11,381 bases of DNA from SHZI01 sp032122615. GTDB taxonomy: Bacteria > Pseudomonadota > Gammaproteobacteria > Steroidobacterales > GCA-2729495. The DNA is taken from NCBI GenBank assembly GCA_032122615.1, contig JAQBGF010000144.1, forward strand, positions 1 through 11,381, given 5' to 3'. The position numbers and the translations under genes are program-made. Of the stretch, positions 1-6,090 are shown one piece after another; positions within the stretch are counted from its first letter, which is position 1, and every line of letters starts with the position of its first letter. The notes beneath the pieces are model-generated. The model had not been told where the DNA came from. It did not search any database and saw only the letters and a list, made by a program, of their open reading frames with translations.

Positions 1-1
1 C

Positions 2-607
2 GTGACCGACAGCGGCAACGGCACTTTCCTCTCCATGGAGCACCTGCGCCTCGACGGGACGAATCGCTTCCTCGGCCCCATCGACTTCTCCTGCATGGGC
101 TACTGCGTCCCGGCGGCGATCGGCGCGAAGCTCACGAACCCGGACCAGGACGTGATTGGCCTTGCCGGCGATGGCGCGCTCCTGATGACAGGTCTGGAGA
201 TGATGACAGCCGCGCACTACTCGATCGCACCGATAATTATCGTCCTGCGCGATGGCGAGCTCGGCCAGATTGCCCAGTTCCAGCGCATGACGCTCGCCAA
301 GGCGCCACTCACGGCACTGCCTGCATACTCGGTGCAGCAGCTGGCGAAGACCGTCGGCGCCGAATTCGTCTCCATCGAGAACGACGCGCAGATTGAAACT
401 GGCCTCGGCCAGGCCTTCGATCTGGCGCGCGCGGGTCAGCCGGTCATGGTCGACTGCGCGATCGATTACTCGCGCAAGACCTACTTCACGAAGGGCGCGG
501 TCGCAACGAACTTCTGGCGGCTTTCCTTTGGCGAGCGCCTGCGGAAGATTGCGCGCTTCGCGGGGCGAAATATCGCGGCAGTTTTCCAGGGTACGCGCGA
601 TGGCTGA
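2..607 (+). CDS. ThDP-dependent enzyme, acetolactate-synthase-like, C-terminal part (5' end outside window)
   Basis: This is a partial gene: the frame is open to the left edge, so the first codon shown is internal. The 201 visible residues are the pyrophosphate-binding (PP) domain of a thiamine-diphosphate enzyme. Residues 1-42 resemble the entry to that domain in acetolactate-synthase-like proteins (DSGN near the start, then CMGYCVPAAIGAKL). GDG at residues 56-58 opens the cofactor motif. The usual closing Asn, 27 residues after the motif Asp, is Asp84 here (RDGELGQIAQFQ), which could still bind Mg. The C-terminal ~45 residues are basic and probably helical (DYSRKTYFTKG onward). By family, the enzyme would decarboxylate or ligate a 2-oxoacid in the cytoplasm. 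True acetolactate synthase is possible but unlikely given the divergent motif, and no small regulatory subunit gene follows. The fold is clear; the substrate is unknown. Confidence 0.85.
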   Translation: MTDSGNGTFLSMEHLRLDGTNRFLGPIDFSCMGYCVPAAIGAKLTNPDQDVIGLAGDGALLMTGLEMMTAAHYSIAPIIIVLRDGELGQIAQFQRMTLAKAPLTALPAYSVQQLAKTVGAEFVSIENDAQIETGLGQAFDLARAGQPVMVDCAIDYSRKTYFTKGAVATNFWRLSFGERLRKIARFAGRNIAAVFQGTRDG

Positions 608-640
608 CGCGCGCGCAACGCCGCGCTGATCCCCACGACG

Positions 641-1171
641 TCAGCTGTCTTTGCTCCGGCCCCGTTTCCGCCGTGGACGGGCCGTCTCCGCGTCGGCCGC
701 GCCCGGCAGCGTCATTTTTTCGAGCATGGACCGCATGAGCGACACGATGGCCGCCGCCTTCGCGACGTCCGTGGCGGCAAAGTGGCGCGACACCCCGCGC
801 AGCCTCTTCTGGACTTCCCTGCGGTGCTCCCGCATCCAGCGGCGGCCCTCCGCCGTAATCGTCATGAGCGGCGCGCGGCGATCGGCCGGGTTCGGCTCAA
901 GCGTGATCCACTTCTCGCGGATCGGCGTCACAGCGATCTTCTGGATGTACTGGCGCGAGACCGAGCGCCGGCGGGCAAGGCTGGACATCGTCATGGGGCC
1001 CTCCCTCGCGAGCACCTGCAGTAGCTCCCAGCCCCCGCTTCCCAGGTCGGAGAACGGCCCCTGGCCCGTGGCGCGCATATCGTAGAAGGTCTGCGTGATC
1101 TCCCTCATCAGGGTCTCAAGTTCCCGGATACAGGAATCGCCCACGTCTTCTGATTTTTTTACCGTGACCAT
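641..1171 (-). CDS. MarR-family transcriptional regulator
   Basis: A 176-residue winged-helix regulator, slightly longer than the usual ~150 because of a basic C-terminal tail (PRRKRGRSKDS). Residues ~12-35 form the N-terminal dimerisation helix. The DNA-binding part runs from ~45 to 115: WELLQVLAREGPMTMSSLA, then the recognition helix SVSRQYIQKIA, then the wing with the typical ADRRAPLMTITAEG. Residues ~115-155 form the C-terminal dimerisation helices. MarR proteins usually repress their own gene and a divergent neighbour and are released by small aromatic or acidic ligands. The gene is divergent from a small membrane protein across a region with an operator-like palindrome at 1241-1256, and convergent with the ThDP gene 33 bp away. 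ATG at 1169-1171 is the first start in the frame; its ribosome binding site is weak (TTGGGCAA just upstream). The family call is firm; the ligand is unknown. Confidence 0.88.
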   Translation of the reverse strand: MVTVKKSEDVGDSCIRELETLMREITQTFYDMRATGQGPFSDLGSGGWELLQVLAREGPMTMSSLARRRSVSRQYIQKIAVTPIREKWITLEPNPADRRAPLMTITAEGRRWMREHRREVQKRLRGVSRHFAATDVAKAAAIVSLMRSMLEKMTLPGAADAETARPRRKRGRSKDS

Positions 1172-1179
1172 TTGCCCAA

Positions 1180-1207
1180 ATTACAAGGACTTACGCTTTA
1201 TGACAAC
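1180..1207 (-). promoter_or_regulatory. Weak candidate promoter for marR
   Basis: Read on the minus strand, TTGTCA (about 1202-1207, overlapping the leftmost GACAA box) is followed after about 15 bp by TGTAAT (1180-1185), a 5/6 match to the -10 consensus. The spacer is short, and the transcript would start only a few bases before the ATG. If real, the box at 1202 would allow autorepression. Low confidence. Confidence 0.2.
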
Positions 1208-1256
1208 CCCTATTGACAATCCCTGCCATTCATGGACAATGACAACCAAGGTTGTC
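1202..1256. promoter_or_regulatory. Cluster of GACAA boxes with a 16-bp palindrome: likely MarR operator region
   Basis: GACAA occurs at 1202, 1215, 1235 and 1241 on the plus strand. The last copy is half of a perfect inverted repeat, GACAACC-AA-GGTTGTC, at 1241-1256. One mismatch further out, the flanks also pair (AA at 1238-1239 with TT at 1258-1259). A second short palindrome, CCATTCATGG, lies at 1226-1235. Dyads of this size between a marR gene and a divergent gene are typical MarR sites, so binding by the 641-1171 product is the natural inference. It is not shown by sequence alone. Confidence 0.5.
1213..1240 (+). promoter_or_regulatory. Candidate sigma-70 promoter for the small membrane protein gene
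   Basis: TTGACA at 1213-1218 is a perfect -35 hexamer. GACAAT at 1235-1240, 16 bp downstream, is a 4/6 match to the -10 consensus. The palindrome at 1241-1256 would cover the transcription start, the position expected for a repressor that blocks RNA polymerase. The -10 is weak, so this is a candidate only. Confidence 0.35.
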
Positions 1257-1286
1257 GTTTCGGCGAAAAGAGAAGCGGCGAAGCGA

Positions 1287-1300
1287 ACCCGGCACCGGGT
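1287..1300. repeat. 14-bp palindrome in the leader of the small membrane protein gene
   Basis: ACCCGG-CA-CCGGGT is a perfect inverted repeat. In RNA it would form a 5-bp G/C-rich stem with a 4-base loop. No U-run follows, so it is not a standard intrinsic terminator. It could be a second protein-binding dyad or a stabilising hairpin in the 5' leader. Confidence 0.45.
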
Positions 1301-1316
1301 CACTGTGTGTGGCAGG

Positions 1317-1358
1317 GATGCTGCTTGAAAGGAAGGCGATGCTGCTTGAAAGGAAGGC
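1317..1358 (+). repeat. Perfect 21-bp tandem duplication
   Basis: Two identical adjacent 21-bp copies lie at 1317-1337 and 1338-1358, each starting GATGCTGCTTG and ending GGAAGGC. The length is a multiple of three, so the duplication adds exactly seven codons to the overlapping short reading frame at 1318-1374. Each copy carries an ATG and a purine-rich AAAGGAAGG stretch resembling a ribosome binding site. Absence of any mismatch suggests a recent duplication or selection to keep it. Confidence 0.9.
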
Positions 1359-1374
1359 ACAAAGGAGGTGGTAA
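1318..1374 (+). CDS. Possible 18-residue leader peptide with a repeated heptapeptide
   Basis: ATG at 1318 opens an 18-codon frame ending at TAA 1372-1374. Its product is MLLERKAMLLERKAQRRW: the seven residues MLLERKA come twice, from the 21-bp tandem duplication. The stop lies two bases before the ATG of the membrane protein at 1377, and the last codons overlap that gene's Shine-Dalgarno sequence. This arrangement suits translational coupling or leader control. No good ribosome binding site precedes ATG 1318; the second ATG, at 1339, has AAAGGAAGG just upstream. The frame stays open upstream to about 1243, so GTG at 1309 or TTG at 1252 could be alternative starts. Its expression is inferred, and it may be chance. 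Confidence 0.3.
   Translation: MLLERKAMLLERKAQRRW
1361..1370 (+). promoter_or_regulatory. Near-perfect Shine-Dalgarno sequence that decides the 1377 start
   Basis: AAAGGAGGTG matches the 16S rRNA 3' end over ten bases and sits 8 bases (from GGAGG) before ATG 1377. It fixes that ATG as the start over the in-frame GTG at 1368, which lies inside the ribosome binding site. It is the strongest such site in the window and implies efficient translation. Confidence 0.85.
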
Positions 1375-1376
1375 TC

Positions 1377-1586
1377 ATGAACAGCTATTTCGAATTCAAT
1401 GGGACGGCTATCTTCGAGGGCGTGGTGGCAGGTGCGGTGCTACTGGTACTGAATGCCATCGGCCACTATGGGTTCGAAGCGCCGGCAATCCCGTTTGTCC
1501 ACGGACTGGCGATTCTCCTTGCGGTCATCGTGGCCGCGCGGCGGTCCTTCAGGCGTCCGGACGACGACCCCCACTACGGGTCGTGA
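1377..1586 (+). CDS. Small two-helix membrane protein, function unknown
   Basis: A 69-residue protein not recognised as a named family. Hydrophobic segments at ~11-33 (AIFEGVVAGAVLLVLNAIGH) and ~37-54 (AIPFVHGLAILLAVIVAARR) predict a hairpin in the inner membrane. The basic end of the second segment, followed by RRSFRRPDDDPHYGS, suggests that the C-terminus is cytoplasmic. There is an acidic residue (Glu14) inside the first helix and a His-Tyr pair between the helices. It has a near-perfect ribosome binding site, a structured leader and a divergent MarR gene, so it is probably a regulated and well-translated gene. Its stop is 4 bp from the convergent transporter stop. A stress or efflux accessory role is possible given MarR control, but nothing in the sequence shows it. 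Confidence 0.7.
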   Translation: MNSYFEFNGTAIFEGVVAGAVLLVLNAIGHYGFEAPAIPFVHGLAILLAVIVAARRSFRRPDDDPHYGS

Positions 1587-1590
1587 CGCC

Positions 1591-3027
1591 CTACTCGACT
1601 GCCGACAGGGGCCGCGCCACGTCTTCGAGAGGTCGCCGCTCTGCCGCGATTCCCCATACCGCCTGGACGAGGCCGCCCAGGATCATCAGCGCCGCACCCA
1701 GCAGGTAGCCCAGGAACACGTTGGTTCGCGAACCGCTCCCGATCAGGGCGCCAAACAGCAGGGGGGCAGCGACGCCGCCCAGCCCTGTGCCTGCCGCGTA
1801 AAACACGGCGATGGCGAGCGCGCGGATTTCCAGCGGAAAATTCTCGCTGATGGTCAGGTACGCGGAACTCGCCGCGGCAGACGCAAAGAAGAAGGTCACC
1901 GTCCAGGCCAACGTCAGCATCGCACTGGTCAGAACATCCTGATGGAACAGGTAGCCGGTCACTGTCAGCAGTACGCCCGACAGGATGTAGGTCATGGAGA
2001 TCATCCGGCGGCGGCCTACGGTGTCGAAGAACCGACCAAGCACCACGGGGCCGAGAAAGTTACCCAGCGCGAACGGCAGAATGTGCCATCCCACGTCATC
2101 GGCCGGTACGCCGTAGAAGTCGGTCAGCACCAGGGCGTAGGTGAAGAAGATCGCATTGTAGAAGAAGGCCTGGGCGACCATCAGGCAGAGGCCGACCAGG
2201 GTCCGGGAGCGATAGTCCCGCAGCAACACGCGGGCGACTTCCAGGAAATTGACATGGCCCCGGGCGCGAATCCGCATACGGTGGAGCTTCCCGGTGGAGA
2301 GGCGCGTGCCGGCGGCGTGGAACCGGCCCTCGATGTCGCCCACCACGCGCGCGGCTTCGGCCGGCCTGCCATGGGTGAGCAGCCAACGCGGGCTCTCGGG
2401 AATCCACCGGCGCATGAACAGTATGGGAATGGCCAGGGCGCCGCCGATCAGGAAACACAGGCGCCATCCCAGGTCAGCGCCCGTCAGGGCGGGATCCAGA
2501 AGCACGAGCGATCCGGCCGCACCGAGCGCCGCCCCTACCCAGAAAGAACCATTGATCACCAGGTCGACCCAGCCCCGCACCCTGGCCGGCATGAACTCCT
2601 GGATGGTGGAGTTGATCGCCGTGTATTCCCCGCCAATCCCCGCTCCGGTAAGAAAGCGGAATAACGCGAAGCTCCACAGGTCCCAGCTGAGTCCCGTCGC
2701 GGCCGACGCGAGCAGATAGAGCATCAGTGTGATGAAGAACAGGCGCCGGCGGCCCCAGCGATCCGTGAGCCAGCCGAAGCCGAGCGCGCCCAGCACGGCT
2801 CCGGCGAGGTAGGCTGAGCTGGAGAGGCCAACGTCGGCTGCCGTCAGCTGCAGCGCGGGACTTTCCCGCAACGCGCCCGCCACGGAGCCGGCGAGAGTGA
2901 CTTCGAGTCCGTCCAGTATCCAGGTCACGCCGAGGGCACAAACCACCAGCGTGTGAAAGCGCCCCCACGGCAGGGCGTCGAGGCGGGCAGGCACGTCGGT
3001 CTCGGTGATTTCAGCGCTTCCCGTCAT
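1591..3027 (-). CDS. MFS transporter (sugar-porter / metabolite-symporter-like)
   Basis: A major facilitator of 478 residues with about 12 membrane segments, acting as a proton-coupled carrier in the inner membrane. Visible signatures are WILDGLEVTLAG in helix 1, loop motif A GWLTDRWGRRR (~85-95), GAGIGGEYTAINSTIQEFMP in helices 4-5, PESPRWLL after helix 6 (~210-217), and the second-half copy of motif A, GRFFDTVGRRR (~331-341). PESPRWL and the GGEY stretch point to the sugar-porter / metabolite-H+ symporter branch, whose members carry sugars, aromatic acids or small carboxylates. ATG at 3025-3027 is preferred: it begins MTGSAEITETD, and the start is preceded by ACAGG. An alternative ATG at 3048 would add MRPCYRL. 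With either start the gene overlaps the end of the dikinase gene, so the two are probably co-transcribed and translationally coupled. The substrate is unknown. Confidence 0.88.
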   Translation of the reverse strand: MTGSAEITETDVPARLDALPWGRFHTLVVCALGVTWILDGLEVTLAGSVAGALRESPALQLTAADVGLSSSAYLAGAVLGALGFGWLTDRWGRRRLFFITLMLYLLASAATGLSWDLWSFALFRFLTGAGIGGEYTAINSTIQEFMPARVRGWVDLVINGSFWVGAALGAAGSLVLLDPALTGADLGWRLCFLIGGALAIPILFMRRWIPESPRWLLTHGRPAEAARVVGDIEGRFHAAGTRLSTGKLHRMRIRARGHVNFLEVARVLLRDYRSRTLVGLCLMVAQAFFYNAIFFTYALVLTDFYGVPADDVGWHILPFALGNFLGPVVLGRFFDTVGRRRMISMTYILSGVLLTVTGYLFHQDVLTSAMLTLAWTVTFFFASAAASSAYLTISENFPLEIRALAIAVFYAAGTGLGGVAAPLLFGALIGSGSRTNVFLGYLLGAALMILGGLVQAVWGIAAERRPLEDVARPLSAVE

Positions 3028-5932
3028 CAACCTGTAGCAGGGCCGCATGCGCCGCGGCCAGGCGGGCGATCGGGATCCGGAACGGCGAGCAACTGACGTA
3101 GTTCAAACCGGCCCGATGACAGAACGCGATGCTCTTCGGGTCTCCGCCGTGCTCACCACACAACCCGATCTCCAGATCCGGCCGGGTCTCGCGCCCCAGT
3201 TTCACCGCCAGCTTCATCAGCTTGCCCACGCCGGTTTCGTCGATGGAGGTAAAGGGGTTCTCGGGGAGGATGCCTTTGGCGAGGTATTCCAGCAAAAAGC
3301 CGGTCTCGGCGTCGTCACGGGAAATTCCGAAGGTCGTCTGGGTCAGATCGTTGGTGCCGAACGAGAAGAACTCGGCGAATTCGGCAATCCGGTCCGCAGT
3401 CAGGGCGGCCCGCGGAATTTCGATCATCGTCCCGAACTGATACCGGACGGTCATGCGCTTCTCGGCCATGACCTTGCCGGCCTCATCCTTGAGGATGGCT
3501 TCCTCGATCTTGAGCTCGTTGTTGTGGACGGTCAGTGGAATCATGATTTTCGGGTGGACCTTGATGCCCTTCCGGGCGCACTGGCACGCCGCCTCGAAAA
3601 TGGCCCGTACCTGCATCCTGATCAGTGCGGGCAGATGAATGCCGAGCCGCACGCCGCGCAGTCCGAGCATCGGATTCTGCTCGCGCATACCTTCCACGGC
3701 CGTGAGCATCTTCTGCTTGTGTGCCAGCGCCACGCTCGCCTTGGCGACTTCGGTTTCGTAGCTTCCCAGGCGCGTCGCCAGTTCCGTGACTGACTGCACC
3801 TGCTCATCGTGGCTGGGCACGCCTGCGCCAAGAACCGGGAACTGCCCGCTGCGGATGGCGTCTATCTCGGTCAGCATGCTCTTGCTGTCCGTGATCCGTT
3901 CCCTGAGGGCCACCATGCGATCCTTGAGATCCGCCAGATGGGTCTCCAGTTCGGCCACGCTGCGCAACAGTTCGTCGTGGTCCGGCAGGAACTCGTGCAG
4001 CGGCGGATCGATCAGCCGGATCGTCACCGGCAACCCGTCCATCGCGCGGAACAGCCCGGCGAAGTCCGCGCGCTGAAATGGCAGCAGCTTCGCCAGCGGC
4101 TCGGCCCGCTCCTCATCGTTCGCGGCCAGGATCATCCGCTGCACGTAAGGCAGCCGCTCGGTCTGAAAGAACATGTGCTCCGTGCGGCACAGGCCGATGC
4201 CTTCAGCGCCGTAGGCCCGGGCACGCTTTGCATCGAGGGGGTAATCGGCATTGGCCCACACGCCCAGGCTGCGGACATCGTCCGCCCACTTCAGCAGCTT
4301 CAGCAGATACGGATCCTTGAAATCCGGCACGACGGTTTTCAGCTCCCCGACGAACAGCTCGCCGGTGGTGCCGTCGATGGAGACCAGTTCACCCTCGCGA
4401 AATTCGCGGTTGCCAACCCGGAAGGATCGGGCCTCGGCATTGATGTCCAGGGACGCGACGCCCACCACCGCGGGTTTGCCGAACTGACGCGCGACCAGCG
4501 CCGCGTGGCTGGTGCGACCGCCGTGGCTGGTCAGGATGCCGCGTGCCGCCAGCAGTCCATGGACGTCATCCGGTTTCGTTTCCCGGCGCACCATGATCAC
4601 GGCTTTCTTTTCCCTGGCGCCCCACCGCTCCGCCGTATCGGCATCGAAGGCCAGCACGCCGCTGGCGGCGCCGGGGGAAACATTCAGGCCGGTGGCCAGG
4701 CGGTCGCCGCGCGCCGCCGCCGCCTTCTTGTCCTTCGGGTCGAACTGCGGATGGAGGAAGTAGTCGACGTTCTCGGGAGTGACCCGCAACAGCGCTTCGT
4801 TCCGGCTGATCAGCTTCTCCTCCGCGAAATTCACCGCAATCCGCACAGCGGCCTGGGCGGTGCGCTTGGCGTCCCGGGTCTGGAGGATCCAGAGTCGGCC
4901 GCGCTCGATGGTGAACTCCACGTCCTGGGTTTCTCGGTAGTGTTTCTCCAGATTTTTGCAGATGCGGTCGAATTGCGCGTAGATCCGCGGCATCCGGCGC
5001 TTGAGGGCGGCGATGCGCTCGGTGGCACGAATACCCGAGACCACATCCTCGCCCTGGGCGTTGATGAGGAAGTCGCCTTCGATCTCCTTCTTGCCGGTGG
5101 TGACGTTGCGCGTCGTGACGACGCCGGTGCCGGAGTCCCGGCCCATGTTGCCGAACACCATGGTCACGATGTTCACCGCCGTGCCCAGGTCATGGGCGAT
5201 GCCTGCAGCGTTGCGATAATCCACCGCGCGTTTGCCGTTCCAGGACTTGAACACAGCCTCCACCGCCAGCTTCAGCTGCTCTGCCGGATCTTCGGGAAAT
5301 TCACGCCCCGACAAGCGCTTCACGATGGCCTTGAATTCCTGAGTGATGGCAGTGAGATCCTCCGCGCTGAGCTCGGCATCGTTATCGACGCCCCTTTTCG
5401 CCCGGTAGTCGGCCAGCAACGCCTCGAAGGGTTCGTCTGGTACGTCGAGCACGACGGCACCGAACATCTGCACCAGCCGCCGGTAGGCGTCATAGGCAAA
5501 GCGCGGATCGCCCGACAGCTCGGCCAATCCCTCAACGACCTTATCGTTCAGGCCGATGTTGAGCACCGTATCCATCATGCCCGGCATGGAGAACCTGGCA
5601 CCGCTACGGCACGACACCAGCAGCGGGTTCTGCGGATCGCCGAGCGTCTTGCCCGTCAGCTTTTCCAGTCGGTGCAAGGCGGTCGCCGCCTGCGCCCACA
5701 TGCCACGCGGGAAACCACCGGCCGCGAGGTAGGCGTTGCAGGCCGCCGTGGTGACGATGAACCCGTGAGGCACTGGCACCCCGATGCGGGTCATCTCCGC
5801 CAGATTGGCGCCCTTGCCGCCGAGCAGATCGCGCATTTTCGCGCTGCCCTCGGAAAACTGGTAAACCCACTTGGTGGGACGGCGCGCAGGTTTCGCCGCA
5901 ACGGATCGGGATTTTTGCTTTGCTTTTGCCAT
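3011..5932 (-). CDS. ppdK: Pyruvate, phosphate dikinase with a duplicated helical segment
   Basis: This cytoplasmic enzyme interconverts pyruvate + ATP + Pi and PEP + AMP + PPi. It has 973 residues against the family's usual ~880. A Lys/Ala-rich leader (1-20) precedes the ATP-grasp domain (~21-360: LLGGKGANLAEMTRIGVPVP, SMPGMMDTVLNIGLND, QDVEFTIERG). The phosphohistidine domain (~400-530) has GGRTSHAALVAR with catalytic His476; the Thr two residues before it is the site used for regulation in relatives. The TIM-barrel PEP/pyruvate domain (~540-970) has GIGLCRTEHMFF, SFGTNDLTQTTFG and GLCGEHGGDPKS with catalytic Cys925. All core motifs are present, so it should be active. Residues ~652-762 contain two related 55-residue helical copies where relatives have one. 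The ATG at 5932 has only a weak ribosome binding site. The MFS gene follows with overlap. Confidence 0.95.
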   Translation of the reverse strand: MAKAKQKSRSVAAKPARRPTKWVYQFSEGSAKMRDLLGGKGANLAEMTRIGVPVPHGFIVTTAACNAYLAAGGFPRGMWAQAATALHRLEKLTGKTLGDPQNPLLVSCRSGARFSMPGMMDTVLNIGLNDKVVEGLAELSGDPRFAYDAYRRLVQMFGAVVLDVPDEPFEALLADYRAKRGVDNDAELSAEDLTAITQEFKAIVKRLSGREFPEDPAEQLKLAVEAVFKSWNGKRAVDYRNAAGIAHDLGTAVNIVTMVFGNMGRDSGTGVVTTRNVTTGKKEIEGDFLINAQGEDVVSGIRATERIAALKRRMPRIYAQFDRICKNLEKHYRETQDVEFTIERGRLWILQTRDAKRTAQAAVRIAVNFAEEKLISRNEALLRVTPENVDYFLHPQFDPKDKKAAAARGDRLATGLNVSPGAASGVLAFDADTAERWGAREKKAVIMVRRETKPDDVHGLLAARGILTSHGGRTSHAALVARQFGKPAVVGVASLDINAEARSFRVGNREFREGELVSIDGTTGELFVGELKTVVPDFKDPYLLKLLKWADDVRSLGVWANADYPLDAKRARAYGAEGIGLCRTEHMFFQTERLPYVQRMILAANDEERAEPLAKLLPFQRADFAGLFRAMDGLPVTIRLIDPPLHEFLPDHDELLRSVAELETHLADLKDRMVALRERITDSKSMLTEIDAIRSGQFPVLGAGVPSHDEQVQSVTELATRLGSYETEVAKASVALAHKQKMLTAVEGMREQNPMLGLRGVRLGIHLPALIRMQVRAIFEAACQCARKGIKVHPKIMIPLTVHNNELKIEEAILKDEAGKVMAEKRMTVRYQFGTMIEIPRAALTADRIAEFAEFFSFGTNDLTQTTFGISRDDAETGFLLEYLAKGILPENPFTSIDETGVGKLMKLAVKLGRETRPDLEIGLCGEHGGDPKSIAFCHRAGLNYVSCSPFRIPIARLAAAHAALLQVDDGKR
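3647..3979 (-). repeat. Diverged tandem duplication inside ppdK (residues ~652-762)
   Basis: At protein level, residues 652-707 and 708-762 align with one gap. Both begin HDE, continue with SVAELETHL versus SVTELATRL, then have MLTEIDAIR versus MLTAVEGMR, and end FPVLG versus NPMLG. The second copy leads directly into the canonical LRGVRLGI of the family, so the extra copy is the first or a mixture. Both are charged and helical, probably a hairpin or coiled coil. The DNA copies are clearly diverged, so the duplication is old. Confidence 0.75.
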
Positions 5933-5972
5933 GCAGATCTCAACGTCTCGCCAGGAAAAGTAACCCGATTGA

Positions 5973-5978
5973 AGTATA
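5973..5978 (-). promoter_or_regulatory. Candidate -10 element upstream of ppdK
   Basis: On the minus strand TATACT (5/6 match) lies about 40 bp before the dikinase ATG, giving a 5' leader of roughly 35 bases. No convincing -35 hexamer is seen 16-18 bp upstream, where the sequence is G/C-rich. The rest of the 158-bp gap between the divergent ppdK and amidohydrolase starts shows no clear operator or terminator. Confidence 0.25.
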
Positions 5979-6075
5979 GACCCCGCGAGGCGGCGCGGTG
6001 CCGAGGCCGGTCGTTCGATCGGTAGCCGTCCCTCTATTCGTTCGTCGCCGAACCCGTTACCGTGCCCCGTCAGGC

Positions 6076-6082
6076 GGAGAGG
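6076..6082 (+). promoter_or_regulatory. Ribosome binding site that decides the 6091 start
   Basis: GGAGAGG lies 8 bases before ATG 6091. The reading frame is open further upstream (an ATG at 5998), but the upstream peptide is Arg-rich, lacks a ribosome binding site and would bury the signal peptide, so 6091 is the real start. Confidence 0.75.
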
Positions 6083-6090
6083 ACACGGGC

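Noticed and set aside
1232..1708. A 158-codon plus-strand frame overlapping the small membrane gene
   Set aside because: It crosses the operator palindrome and the tandem repeat, runs past the membrane protein stop into the convergent transporter gene, and is Arg/Gly-rich. The frame with the perfect ribosome binding site at 1361-1370 is the coding one.
1453..2664. A 403-codon plus-strand frame opposite the MFS transporter
   Set aside because: The translation is low-complexity Gln/Arg/Gly-rich with no recognisable motif, and the opposite strand encodes a canonical transporter.
3809..6025. A 738-codon open frame on the plus strand opposite ppdK
   Set aside because: It lies wholly antisense to a clearly conserved dikinase. 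Its translation is rich in His, Arg, Gln and Gly with no domain, as expected for a shadow frame in high-GC DNA.
5998..6090. N-terminal extension of the amidohydrolase from ATG 5998
   Set aside because: It has no ribosome binding site, is Arg-rich and would hide a good signal peptide; GGAGAGG before ATG 6091 fits far better.
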